Origin: an uncultured Planctomycetaceae bacterium
Lineage (GTDB): Bacteria; Planctomycetota; Planctomycetia; Planctomycetales; Planctomycetaceae
Assembly (NCBI GenBank): GCA_903871805.1
Contig: CAIQIE010000387.1
Location: forward strand, 1-61,842
Length of the DNA: 61,842 bases
Reading direction: 5' to 3'
The position numbers were made by a program, and so were the translations under genes. Positions within the stretch are counted from its first letter, which is position 1; each line of letters begins with the position of its first letter. Positions 34,520 to 44,445 of this stretch are shown here, piece after piece. The notes beneath the pieces are model-generated. The model did no database searches, was not told where the DNA came from, and saw only the letters and a list, made by a program, of their open reading frames with translations.

Positions 34520-35853
34520 ACATTCTGTCTCAGTGGGATTGGTCCTATGACGGCATGATTGTTCTGGCAGGGGTACTCTGTGCCATCGCAGCTTCTCTGC
34601 CTGGAAATTTTCTTGTCCTGCGACGTATCAGTCTTCTGGGTGATGCCGTCAGTCACGCAGTTCTTCCCGGACTTGCAGCAGCCTTCCTGATCACCCACAG
34701 CAGATCCGGGGTTGCAGTACTGGTCGGAGCTGTGGCTGCCGGACTTCTTACGGCAGTTCTGACGGAATGGATCCGAGACACCGGAAAAGTTGACGAAGGC
34801 GCCTCTATGGGAGTTGTCTTCACCACCCTGTTTGCTCTGGGCCTGGTGATGATTGTGCAGGCAGCCGACAGCGTGGACCTTGATCCCGGCTGTGTCCTGT
34901 ATGGTGTTCTGGAAGCAACTCCACTGGATACTGTCGCATTCGGTACATTTGAAATACCGCGCGTCGTGATTGTGCTGGGCAGTGTTGTCGTCATGAATGC
35001 CGTTTTTGTGAGTCTGTTTTTCAAGGAGCTTCTGATCAGTTCCTTTGACCCGGGTCTTGCCACATCCGAAGGCTTCAGTGCACGCGTCCTGCATTATCTG
35101 CTGATGATTCTGGTAGCCATCACGGCCGTCGCCAGTTTTGAAGCTGCGGGAAACATTCTGGTCGTCGCCATGTTCATTGTTCCCCCGGCCACTGCAGTGC
35201 TCCTGACCACCCGCCTGAGCCACATGATCGTGTTGAGCGCTGGTCTTGCCGCAGCCTCTGCAGTCCTTGGCCATCTGTCGGCATTGACGATACCTGCTCT
35301 CTTCGGATTTCGAAGCACAAGCACAGCAGGAATGATGACTCTGTGCTCCGGGCTGATCTTTCTTGTCGCTGCCCTGTTTTCACCCCAGACCGGTATGATT
35401 GTCACATGGATTCGTCGCCAGCGACTCGCGATGCGAATTCTTTCGGAAGACATGATTGCCCTCCTGTTTCGACTGGAGGAACGATTACCAAAACAAAGCG
35501 TACAAATAGACACACTCGCGCAGGGGCTTCTAACTTCCCGCCTGCGAACACGAATCTCCGTCGCCAGACAGAAATTCAGAGGCTACCTGCTGGTCTCGGC
35601 AGATGGCGTCTGCCTGACAGAGACTGGTCGCATCGCAGCAGCTGCAGTCGTTCGTTCTCACAGACTCTGGGAAAGCTACCTTGTAACCGAAGGTATCGAC
35701 GCGGAATTGATTCACCGACAGGCAGAAAAACTGGAACACTTTACGGACCGAAGTTTGCGCGATCGTCTGCAGAAACAGGGATCGAAGTCAGAGATCGATC
35801 CACACGGAAGTCCGATCCCGGAAGAAACAGACCGTCAGACAACCCAGGAATGA
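34516..35853 (+). CDS. Metal ABC permease fused to a DtxR/MntR-like domain (second)
   Basis: 445 residues, ATG overlapping the previous stop by four bases. The permease part (about 1-300) carries LRRISLLGDAVSHAVLPG near residue 40 and MFIVPPATAVLL near 220. The soluble tail starts at SEDMIALLFRLEERL, continues through LTETGRIAAAAVVRSHRLWESYL and ends with IHRQAEKLEHFTDRSL. Compared with MntR, D8, H77, E99, E102 and H103 all have equivalents and only E11 is missing (Ala). The winged-helix segment (TLAQGLLTSRLRTRISVARQK) is more basic than in the first permease. Two different permeases suggest a heterodimeric channel; their regulator domains could then pair too. Confidence 0.9.
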   Translation: MNILSQWDWSYDGMIVLAGVLCAIAASLPGNFLVLRRISLLGDAVSHAVLPGLAAAFLITHSRSGVAVLVGAVAAGLLTAVLTEWIRDTGKVDEGASMGVVFTTLFALGLVMIVQAADSVDLDPGCVLYGVLEATPLDTVAFGTFEIPRVVIVLGSVVVMNAVFVSLFFKELLISSFDPGLATSEGFSARVLHYLLMILVAITAVASFEAAGNILVVAMFIVPPATAVLLTTRLSHMIVLSAGLAAASAVLGHLSALTIPALFGFRSTSTAGMMTLCSGLIFLVAALFSPQTGMIVTWIRRQRLAMRILSEDMIALLFRLEERLPKQSVQIDTLAQGLLTSRLRTRISVARQKFRGYLLVSADGVCLTETGRIAAAAVVRSHRLWESYLVTEGIDAELIHRQAEKLEHFTDRSLRDRLQKQGSKSEIDPHGSPIPEETDRQTTQE

Positions 35854-35916
35854 CATCCCTGAAGCTCTGATACGGTCAATCTGCAATCTGTCTCACCGTG
35901 CAGAGTCATGGCAGGG

Positions 35917-36768
35917 TCATGAAAGTAAACCAACCCGTCGCAGAATTTCTTCACGACTTACCCCCTGTTCCCGCAGGGCTGTCAGCGTCTCATCTCGGTC
36001 ACGCTTTGCCAGCCTGCGGCCCGAGGCATCTCTGAGAAGTCCGTGATGTGCGTAGACCGGCGTGGGAAGGTTCAGCACAGCCTGCAGCAGCCGATGCAGG
36101 TGCGTCGCTTCAAAAAGATCTTCTCCACGAGAAACATGCGTCACACCCTGCAGGGCATCATCCCAGACAACGCAGAGGTGATAACTGCAGCCGATGTCAC
36201 GACGCACCATGACCACATCTCCGAGCAACTCCGGTCTCGCTTCCTGGATACCGCGCTGCAGATCCGTCCAGACCAAACCACTCCCTGCAACCTCGATCGC
36301 TCGCTGAAGATTCAGACGCAGAGCGTACTGGTCACCTCGTCGAATCCGTGCCCCGGCCTCATCAACCGAAAGCCTCCGACATATTCCCGGATAAAGAGGT
36401 CCATCCGCACCATGCGGCGCACCTCCAGCCCCCTCAATTTCCCGCAGAATCTCTGCGCGACTGCAGAAGCATGGGTACAGCAATCCACACTGCCACAACT
36501 GCTGAGCAACACTCGAGTATTCCGGTCGGTGTTCAGATTGTCGCCGAACGGGCTCCTCCCAGTTGATCCCCAGCCACTTCAAATCTTCCTTCAGTGCCGC
36601 ATCATACTCCGGACGGCAACGCGTCCCGTCGATATCTTCGATTCTGAGCAGAAATCGCCCTCCGCAATTTTGCGCCAGATTCCATGCCATCAGTGCCGAG
36701 TAGGCATGCCCGAGGTGCAGCAATCCTGTCGGACTGGGCGCAAACCTTGTCACCACGTCTTGTGTCAT
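35917..36768 (-). CDS. gluQ: Glutamyl-Q tRNA(Asp) synthetase
   Basis: 283 residues. A GluRS catalytic core without the anticodon-binding half: RFAPSPTGLLHLGHA is the HIGH region, LLRIEDIDGTR the Glu/Asp motif, and RRLAKRDRDE the degenerate KMSKS. CFCSR near 103 together with a downstream YPGIC is the zinc site used by this family. The enzyme attaches glutamate to queuosine 34 of tRNA-Asp rather than to an acceptor end. It lies 46 bases downstream of the multihaem cytochrome gene on the same strand and may be co-transcribed, with no functional link expected. Confidence 0.93.
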   Translation of the reverse strand: MTQDVVTRFAPSPTGLLHLGHAYSALMAWNLAQNCGGRFLLRIEDIDGTRCRPEYDAALKEDLKWLGINWEEPVRRQSEHRPEYSSVAQQLWQCGLLYPCFCSRAEILREIEGAGGAPHGADGPLYPGICRRLSVDEAGARIRRGDQYALRLNLQRAIEVAGSGLVWTDLQRGIQEARPELLGDVVMVRRDIGCSYHLCVVWDDALQGVTHVSRGEDLFEATHLHRLLQAVLNLPTPVYAHHGLLRDASGRRLAKRDRDETLTALREQGVSREEILRRVGLLS

Positions 36769-36814
36769 CAGAAACCATCTGGAAAACGTTGATCAATGAC
36801 TGGCAGTACACGTT

Positions 36815-38698
36815 TTACGGAGTGACCCTTTCAAAGATCTCTGCCATTCTTTTGTGATACTCAGCTTTCTCCGTATTCTTTCGTTTTTCATAGGCCATCG
36901 ACAACCACTGATGAGCCTGAGCAAGCGATGGATCAAGCTCCAGTGCTTTCTCTGCAGCACGTATCCCACCACTGAAATCGCCTAGCTGACCAAGCACATG
37001 GGCGTAACGACCATAATAGCGAGATCTTGCAGGATTCAGCTCCAGAAGTTTCTCGTAGGTATTTCTGGCAGACCGATACCTGCCCGATTCATGCTGAGCC
37101 GTGGCCATCACCTCCAGCCCCACTTCATGCCGCGGCGAAAGACTCAGCATCTTTTCCAGCGTTTGCTCTGCATCACGAAGTTGACCTCGCTGGATCAATG
37201 CTCGTCCAAGAGAAAACAGGGCTTCCACATCTTCGGGGGCGTTCTTCAGTGATTCCGTCAGCAGCAGCACCGCCTCCTCCGCTGCAGCAGCCTCGCCACC
37301 GAAGTAGGCTCGTTCCGAAAGATAGATTCCTCGCGCACGCGAGACCTCTGCCTGATTCAAGGTGACACCCGGCTCGGAAAATGCCACTACCGGTCCCCGC
37401 TCGCCATCCTGCGTTGCCGGAGAAATGTCCGCCTTCTGTGGCCGACGTGGAATTCGATGATCGGTCTGGGCTGAGTGCACGTCAGCAGCCGGATAAGCCG
37501 GCATGTGACAAACAATGCACGAATCCTTTCGGCCATCCGCTTCACGAATCCCAATGTTCTCGGAACACTCCGTCTGACCGGATGAGTGACATTTCAAACA
37601 CTGCTCCCGGTACAGGGCGTCTTTCTGCTCGATGCCCGGTGCCTCATGAGGGTCATGACAGCTGATGCAGCTCAATGCTCCTGCACTCTCCTGGAAACAT
37701 CGACTGATATGCATCTGCTCAACATGACTGACCGCGCCCGCCGTTCCCGATTCAATGCCCTTAGTCTTGACAAACACGGTCCAGAGATCTGACACCTTCA
37801 TCCCCGGACGAAAATCAAATTCGCTCAGCCCGTTCTTCAGCACGCGTCGCTGGCCTGCCAGATGACACTGATTGCAGACAGCATCCAGACGAGCATCCGT
37901 AAAATGTCCCGGATTCACAACAGGGTCTGCCCCACTGCGGGCACCACTGTCCAGCTTATGCCAGGCAATATGCGACTCGCCGGGACCATGACACCGCTCA
38001 CAGCCAATCATTTCCTCAGCAAACAAAGGATCGGCAAACCGATCCGGCTCGCCCGGGAAGGGCAGGGCTCTGCCGGCATGGCAGGAAATACAGGCATGCG
38101 TCACCCGCCGTTCAAAACGATCATGAAAGTTCTCTGGATACCCGGGAGATAATCCCCAGTGACTATCCTGCGTGTACCAGGTCATCGGGGACTGATACAA
38201 ACGTCCCTCGACACTTCTGAGATAAGATCGCCCGTGGACGCCTGAGCCCACTGAAAGATCGATCGGCACTCGCTGGTCGTAGATCAGCTCACCAGTGGGA
38301 CTCACTCGCTTTTCATGATGCCAGACGGACTTCCCTTCACGCTCCACGAAATACTGACGATTTCCAACTGTTGAAAAATTACTCTGCTGCAGATCCTCGA
38401 TCGTCGGTGCAGATTCGGTCCGGGCCAGTGACTGGCACATGGGATGCTTCGAATAACGCTCAAACACTTCGAGGTGGCACTCTTTGCAGCTTTGACTTCC
38501 AACCCAGCCCTCAGCCTTGTCATTCACACCAGCTGCCGGCCATGGGATCATCCCGGCTGTCTGCAGCGTTTCCTGATCAGAAACGGGAGGTGCATCACCA
38601 CATCCCGGAAGACACAGACAGCACAGCCAAAAATAAACAACAGGATTTCGCAAACCTGCTCGAAGTCCCCTCGCACACCTGGAATACAGACTTTCCAT
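36815..38698 (-). CDS. Seven-haem cytochrome c lipoprotein with C-terminal TPR repeats
   Basis: 627 residues from the ATG at 38698 (GGGAG 9 bases upstream, overlapping the end of the upstream gene). Lipobox CLPGC with C33. Seven CXXCH motifs can be counted: CKECH (71-75), CISCH, CERCH, CNQCH, CISCH, CLKCH and CIVCH, the spacing resembling the cytochrome c554/NrfA-like group. The motifs end near residue 400; the last 170 residues are tetratricopeptide repeats (ALFSLGRALIQRGQLRDAEQTL, KALELDPSLAQAHQWLSMAY). The protein should sit on the periplasmic or outer membrane surface as an electron carrier or reductase that binds partners through its TPR part. It is 2 bases downstream of a CRTAC1 gene, so the two are co-translated. 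Confidence 0.92.
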   Translation of the reverse strand: MESLYSRCARGLRAGLRNPVVYFWLCCLCLPGCGDAPPVSDQETLQTAGMIPWPAAGVNDKAEGWVGSQSCKECHLEVFERYSKHPMCQSLARTESAPTIEDLQQSNFSTVGNRQYFVEREGKSVWHHEKRVSPTGELIYDQRVPIDLSVGSGVHGRSYLRSVEGRLYQSPMTWYTQDSHWGLSPGYPENFHDRFERRVTHACISCHAGRALPFPGEPDRFADPLFAEEMIGCERCHGPGESHIAWHKLDSGARSGADPVVNPGHFTDARLDAVCNQCHLAGQRRVLKNGLSEFDFRPGMKVSDLWTVFVKTKGIESGTAGAVSHVEQMHISRCFQESAGALSCISCHDPHEAPGIEQKDALYREQCLKCHSSGQTECSENIGIREADGRKDSCIVCHMPAYPAADVHSAQTDHRIPRRPQKADISPATQDGERGPVVAFSEPGVTLNQAEVSRARGIYLSERAYFGGEAAAAEEAVLLLTESLKNAPEDVEALFSLGRALIQRGQLRDAEQTLEKMLSLSPRHEVGLEVMATAQHESGRYRSARNTYEKLLELNPARSRYYGRYAHVLGQLGDFSGGIRAAEKALELDPSLAQAHQWLSMAYEKRKNTEKAEYHKRMAEIFERVTP

Positions 38699-38700
38699 TC

Positions 38701-40473
38701 TCAGAACTCCCGATAGCCCGAGACACCCTCCTGGATCAGTACCGAATTCACACCCGCCCCCAATTCTGCATTCTGAGTCAAACCAGAGGGCCAGCGAACC
38801 TCCAGCGATAACACGCCGGACTCGTCTCCCGGAGCGAAACACAGCACCCGCTCGTGTGTCGCCGCGTAGCTGGTTCCCCCGGGCAGTTCCTGAACCAGCC
38901 GTTCACCGTTCTGTTCCACTGCAACAGACGTGTTGTATCCATTACGATTGCTGGAAACACCAAGCAGGCGAACTTTCACTAATCGCCGGGCGGGTGCGTC
39001 ATTTCGGAGCAGCGCTGCTGGCGAATTGTGATGCACAACACAAATGTCCAGATCCCCATCGGAATCAAAGTCGGCAGTTCCGACAGCGCGGCCCACAAAG
39101 CGACGTGTGAAGAAATCTCCGCTCTCCGCGGGCCGCTCTCGCCACATCTGTCCATCAAAAGAAAATAACTGGGGAACCATCTCATACCCCTCGCTCTCTG
39201 CATAGCGAGGATCAATGTGCCCGTTGGTCACAAAAAGGTCCATCCCGCCGTCAGCATTAAAATCACTCATCACGGCTCCAAAACCCAGCTTCGGCAAACT
39301 CGGCTCCCGCAAGCCCGTCAGGTGACTGACATCGAATAATCCCTGAGGTCCGCGATTCTGGTACAACGTATTGGATTCGCCCGTAAAGTGCGTCAGCAAC
39401 AGGTCTGGAAATCCATTCTTATCATAGTCCCCAAAGGCGACACCCATACTGGCCTGCGGCTCCCCGATCGAACTGTAGGCCCCGCCAAGTAACTGTGCAC
39501 TCTCGCGAAACGTCCCGGTCCCATCGTTCACAAAGAAAAAATTGGCCGTCGTATCGTTCGCCACATAAATGTCGGGCCACCCGTCGCCTGTCAAATCCGC
39601 AATCACAACGCCAAGGGCCTTGTTCCCTGGACCAAACAAGCCCAGTTCCCGGGAACACTCGACAAACCGGCCATCACCCTCGTTGCGAAAAAACATATCG
39701 GGCTCCGCCTCCACATTCCTCGGATGGCAAATCGAGGGAATCCCGTCCTTGTCCAGGCACTCGACAGGATTGCAAGGGTCGTAAACCGCATAATTGCAGA
39801 CATACAAATCCAAATCTCCATCGCGATCAGGATCGCCCCAGGCAGATGTGGAGCTCCACGCACGCCGGGCCCCCTGTAACGAGCCCGTCACGTCCTGAAA
39901 CGTTCCGTCACCCAGATTCAGAAATAATCGGCTGATGCCGGCATTTGACACAAACAGATCGTCGAACCCATCGTTGTCATAGTCGCCGACGGCAACACCA
40001 TGGCCAAAACCCGAATCATCAATGCCTGTTTCCGCAAGACAATCCACAAACCGCCCGGCAACTGTCTGCCGATAGAGCGAATCAGGCACAAATGCGTCGG
40101 CCGGCCCCGGACAGGGTTGCCCGCCCTGCGTCAAATACAGATCGATACGGCCGTCACGATCAAAATCGCCCCAGCCACATCCTCCCCCCGTAGACTCCAC
40201 CATCAACGCTTTTGGACTGGCACCATTGTCAAAAACATGGTGAATCCCAACATCTGCCGCAACATCCGTGAACTGTGGAAAAGCGATTTCCCGCACAGAA
40301 TTATTCGGCGTCACCGCTGATCCACGGGGCTTGAAATCGAACTTCCGTTTCGCCCCTGGCTCAGTAGAGTCCCTATTCAATTGCCCCTCAACAGCGACCG
40401 TTCCCGCAGGTTCGCTGCAGCCAGTGACAAATGCACACAACACGACTGCAAGAAGGCATACAGGCGACTTCAT
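38701..40473 (-). CDS. CRTAC1-like lipoprotein: FG-GAP propeller plus ASPIC/UnbV domain
   Basis: 590 residues from the ATG at 40473, where a lipoprotein signal begins (MKSPVCLLAVVLCAFVTGC); an in-frame start at 40557 would place a hairpin in the coding region. At least seven calcium-loop repeats of the FG-GAP/VCBS kind are visible (DFDRDGRIDLY, DYDNDGFDDLF, DPDRDGDLDLY, DLTGDGWPDIY, DYDKNGFPDLL, DFNADGGMDLF, DFDSDGDLDIC), which should build a beta-propeller. The C-terminus (VRLLGVSSNRNGYNTSV to VRWPSGLTQNAEL) is ASPIC/UnbV. These proteins are surface or periplasmic; their biochemical role is not established. It forms a tight pair with the seven-haem TPR cytochrome downstream. Confidence 0.92.
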   Translation of the reverse strand: MKSPVCLLAVVLCAFVTGCSEPAGTVAVEGQLNRDSTEPGAKRKFDFKPRGSAVTPNNSVREIAFPQFTDVAADVGIHHVFDNGASPKALMVESTGGGCGWGDFDRDGRIDLYLTQGGQPCPGPADAFVPDSLYRQTVAGRFVDCLAETGIDDSGFGHGVAVGDYDNDGFDDLFVSNAGISRLFLNLGDGTFQDVTGSLQGARRAWSSTSAWGDPDRDGDLDLYVCNYAVYDPCNPVECLDKDGIPSICHPRNVEAEPDMFFRNEGDGRFVECSRELGLFGPGNKALGVVIADLTGDGWPDIYVANDTTANFFFVNDGTGTFRESAQLLGGAYSSIGEPQASMGVAFGDYDKNGFPDLLLTHFTGESNTLYQNRGPQGLFDVSHLTGLREPSLPKLGFGAVMSDFNADGGMDLFVTNGHIDPRYAESEGYEMVPQLFSFDGQMWRERPAESGDFFTRRFVGRAVGTADFDSDGDLDICVVHHNSPAALLRNDAPARRLVKVRLLGVSSNRNGYNTSVAVEQNGERLVQELPGGTSYAATHERVLCFAPGDESGVLSLEVRWPSGLTQNAELGAGVNSVLIQEGVSGYREF

Positions 40474-40517
40474 CACGGGGATACTGCCCTGCCAGAATGT
40501 TGAAATGCGAAACTCTT

Positions 40518-40538
40518 CAGGCAGGAATGTCCTGCCTG
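40518..40538. repeat. Palindrome upstream of the CRTAC1 lipoprotein gene
   Basis: Arms CAGGCAGGA (40518-40526) and TCCTGCCTG (40530-40538) around ATG. It lies between the DUF1559 terminator and the CRTAC1 start at 40473, about 45 bases upstream of the latter, where it could be an operator or a leader hairpin. Confidence 0.6.
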
Positions 40539-40544
40539 ACGGGT

Positions 40545-40580
40545 AAAAAAAAACCACATGGCGAAGAACTCGCCATGTGG
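40545..40580 (-). terminator. Strong rho-independent terminator of the DUF1559 gene
   Basis: On the minus strand: stem arms CCACATGGCGA and TCGCCATGTGG (40570-40580 and 40554-40564), 5-base loop, then nine T residues (complement of A 40545-40553). It begins 31 bases after the DUF1559 stop at 40612, separating that abundant-type product from the CRTAC1 gene. Confidence 0.93.
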
Positions 40581-40611
40581 AATCTTACGTTTGTTTGGAA
40601 CAAAGCGTTGA

Positions 40612-41700
<1,089 letters not shown>

Positions 41701-41817
41701 AAACACCTCCGGGAAAACTTTAAAAACAAAAAACAGGACATTTCACTCAAGTGAATCAAACACAGGATCCACAGTATCCATAGCCCAAAATCCAATGTTG
41801 GAGGATTTGGACAATTC

Positions 41818-41844
41818 AAAAAAAAGAACGCCCTGAGATCAGGG
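41818..41844 (-). terminator. Possible terminator overlapping a stop codon
   Basis: On the minus strand CCCTGA and TCAGGG (41831-41844) form a 6-base stem with a 2-base gap that includes the stop codon of the transthyretin-like lipoprotein gene; after CGTTC comes a run of eight T (complement of 41818-41825). The tight loop and the gap make it weak. Confidence 0.35.
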
Positions 41845-42333
41845 AATCGCAATATCAAACTCGTTTGAACCCGCCTTAACGGTGTAGGTCAAAGGGGTCT
41901 TTCCTGGATCACCGTATTCCGGTGGAAATGGAGTTTCCGCAGCAGCAACCTTAGAGGGATCAACATTCTTTCCCTTTGCACCGCCGGAGCGTGCCTTCAA
42001 CATGGCCTCCATCGCTCCCTTCGGGTCTGAATTACTATCAACTTTTGAATCAGCAACAGCCTGAAGTACCGCCTTGTGCTCGCCAATGACAGCGCCCATC
42101 TTACCGCTTTGGCAGATCAGAATAAATTTCCCATCTGCGTCTGTGCGTGCTCCTGAGGACGGTCCTGCAGCGGTCGGGGCAAATGTCACATTCACACCCG
42201 CAAGCGGCTTGCCACCCTTTGTCACTGTGCCACTCACACTCGCCAGTTCTGGGCCGCCTTCTCCACAGCCCAAAAGCACCAACGAAGTAACAATAGCACA
42301 CAAACGTCGAGTCGTCACAACGGCCTGCAACAT
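41839..42333 (-). CDS. Transthyretin/carboxypeptidase-regulatory-like lipoprotein
   Basis: 164 residues; the ATG at 42333 is favoured because AAGG lies 9 bases before it. Lipobox LLGC about residue 22. ASVSGTVTKGGKPLAGVNVTF is the typical beta-sandwich start of carboxypeptidase-regulatory-like domains, followed by SGARTDADGKFIL and IGEHKAVL. A Lys/Gly/Ala-rich low-complexity stretch sits near 105-130. Such short lipoproteins repeatedly accompany DUF1559 genes in planctomycetes; function unknown. Confidence 0.87.
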   Translation of the reverse strand: MLQAVVTTRRLCAIVTSLVLLGCGEGGPELASVSGTVTKGGKPLAGVNVTFAPTAAGPSSGARTDADGKFILICQSGKMGAVIGEHKAVLQAVADSKVDSNSDPKGAMEAMLKARSGGAKGKNVDPSKVAAAETPFPPEYGDPGKTPLTYTVKAGSNEFDIAIP

Positions 42334-42850
42334 GATCATGAGCCTTAATGCATATACTGAACAAACGAACAGCACAATCTGCGATCAGTGCGCAGCATCG
42401 TAAACATCTGATGAAGAATTATGCGATCGATCGACCTGGTTCAAGGAAACTTTCAGAAAATTCTTACCAAATCAGACCTTCCCCCGGAATTTCTCCAACG
42501 CTGATCAGGAATGAGACATGAAAAAAGTCAAAACGTCCATTTTGGGCCCTGGTTCTCGGAAACAAACCGCTTCGAAGCCGGGGGACGGTCTTTGAAAAAC
42601 CTTAACGAGCTGAGCAGCAATAATCACCCAGCTTCGCACCACGGCCTCCCGGTCAACAGCTCCTCATAAAGCCGCACTTTTCGGTGCACCAAGCGGATTG
42701 ACAGAAGCCTCAATGGCACGCGGGAAACAGCCGAAGTCACATTCCCTTCGCGGCAATGTCGCACATCAGAATCGCGACAATTCCCTACGTTCGCAGACGG
42801 CGGTGGCAAGTTACGGACATGTGATCTACTCGTACGCCTGTGCGTCCTGC
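42334..42850. other. Intergenic, no gene seen
   Basis: 517 bases between two minus-strand genes. The promoter of the lipoprotein/DUF1559 unit should lie in its left part. No repeats, RNA genes or credible open frames. Confidence 0.4.
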
Positions 42851-44107
42851 CTACAACCGGAGATTGATCGCGGCGGCGACCTGGGAATCGCCGCAGGCTT
42901 CCGCGTAGCTCTGAATCTGAACCAGCAGAGCCATGGTAAGATCCACGGCCGTTGGCAGCAGCAGGACCTGACTGCGAAGATCGCGTCCGTACGCCGCCAA
43001 ACGCTGTTCACGCTCAACCTCAGGCCTCTGCTGCAACCGAAGCAGATTGGCGTATTCATGATGTGCCAGGGGACTCATCGGATGCAAACGCAGGGCCTCA
43101 GAAATCGCCTCTTCCGCTTCCTTTAGTTGATTGGTCTGAGTGTGATACCACGCCCGATAGACCCAGATCATGTGGTCCTGCGCGGCAGCATCATCGACCA
43201 TGGCCAGTAGCTCTTCCATCTGGGGAATATTCCCCGCTCGATACGCCTGGTGCATCAGGAACGTCAGAATCACCGGGTCATGGGGAAATTCTTTCAGGAA
43301 CAGGGCAATTTGGTTTTTCGCCTGATTGTTAAGTTCAATGATTTCTGCCGTGGGTGACGTTTCCTGATTCATCACCAACTGCATTGCGGTGTTGACCGCC
43401 AAACCGATCTTGAAGCGAGGTTCCTCAGGAGCGGCCCGCATCCAGCGTTCATTGAGTTCACTACCATTGGTGAACGAAAGCACATCCGCCATAATCAGAT
43501 AGGTATATGCTTCCTTCGGCTCGGCCCCCGCACCGATCGCCATTCGAATTGCCTTCAGCATTGGAATTCGCAACTGGTTCATCGCGTAGAACGAAATGAT
43601 TCGGGAATGTGTTTCCACGAGTCGTGGATCAATGCGAATGACCCTCTCGCTGGTTGCCAGCGCCTCCATCGGCCGATTCAGAGCAGCCCATTCGAGGTTT
43701 GCCTTTTCTGCCAGAGCAAAGGCAATGTTGGGGTCAGTTTCGGGAATTTTTCCGAGGCAGGCCGCCATTTCTTCGAATTCGTCCTGCTCCTGAGCGGCTT
43801 CGGCCGCGGCCCACCACCCCTTCGATTCAGCGGGATCCCAGCTGGTCCACTGATTGGCAACGTCCCTCAGGCGTTTCCAGTCACGGTCTTTCCTGGCCGA
43901 CTGGCAGTCAGCCTCGAATTGCCCTGACTTCGCTTCGCGCCAGAAAGAAAGACCAGCCCAAACACCCCCGGCTATGGTCAGCAGCGACAGGACCAACAGC
44001 AGAGGCCTGAACCCTGATCGTACTGCATATACTGGTAATGCAGATTCCTGCGGGCCCGGAAAGTCGCGACCAGGAGCGGATGAAGTCGGATCAGGCACAG
44101 ATGTCAT
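42851..44107 (-). CDS. Membrane-anchored TPR protein
   Basis: 418 residues. A 34-residue polar N-terminus, one membrane helix near 35-56 (PLLLVLSLLTIAGGVWAGL), then helical repeats throughout: FALAEKANLEWAALNRPMEALATSERVIRIDP and AWYHTQTNQLKEAEEAISEALRLHP are clear TPR units. It is oriented with the repeats outside the cytoplasm if the N-terminus is inside. It is divergent from the 973-residue TPR-CRTAC1 lipoprotein gene, 338 bases away, so both may share a control region. Likely a scaffold. Confidence 0.82.
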   Translation of the reverse strand: MTSVPDPTSSAPGRDFPGPQESALPVYAVRSGFRPLLLVLSLLTIAGGVWAGLSFWREAKSGQFEADCQSARKDRDWKRLRDVANQWTSWDPAESKGWWAAAEAAQEQDEFEEMAACLGKIPETDPNIAFALAEKANLEWAALNRPMEALATSERVIRIDPRLVETHSRIISFYAMNQLRIPMLKAIRMAIGAGAEPKEAYTYLIMADVLSFTNGSELNERWMRAAPEEPRFKIGLAVNTAMQLVMNQETSPTAEIIELNNQAKNQIALFLKEFPHDPVILTFLMHQAYRAGNIPQMEELLAMVDDAAAQDHMIWVYRAWYHTQTNQLKEAEEAISEALRLHPMSPLAHHEYANLLRLQQRPEVEREQRLAAYGRDLRSQVLLLPTAVDLTMALLVQIQSYAEACGDSQVAAAINLRL

Positions 44108-44445
44108 TTGATCAGGATTTCAGCTGAACGGCAGTTGGCAATTCCAGAACCAGTTACGGTAATTTAAGGCTGAACCCCCCCAGAGTAAAGAGGGCAGACA
44201 AAATCCGGCATCAGAACATACGCCGGATTTCTGCAAACTCTGGTCGCGAAAACTGTCCCCGCTTCCATTCGCAGACTCAAGTTGTGGAAATTGCGTTCCC
44301 TTCAGTCAGGTACTCGAAATGGCACGATCCTGCACTCCTCATCATGATTTCTCCTTCCCGGGCAGTTTAGTCCGTGTGGAACTCCTGCTAAAGTCACGGG
44401 TTGAAGAGTGTTCTGAACGTTTTGTGATTTTTCCTGGCAGATCCG
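44108..44445. promoter_or_regulatory. Divergent control region between the TPR and TPR-CRTAC1 genes
   Basis: 338 bases between gene starts on opposite strands. Both promoters must lie here; no clear -35/-10 pair or operator can be named. Confidence 0.35.
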
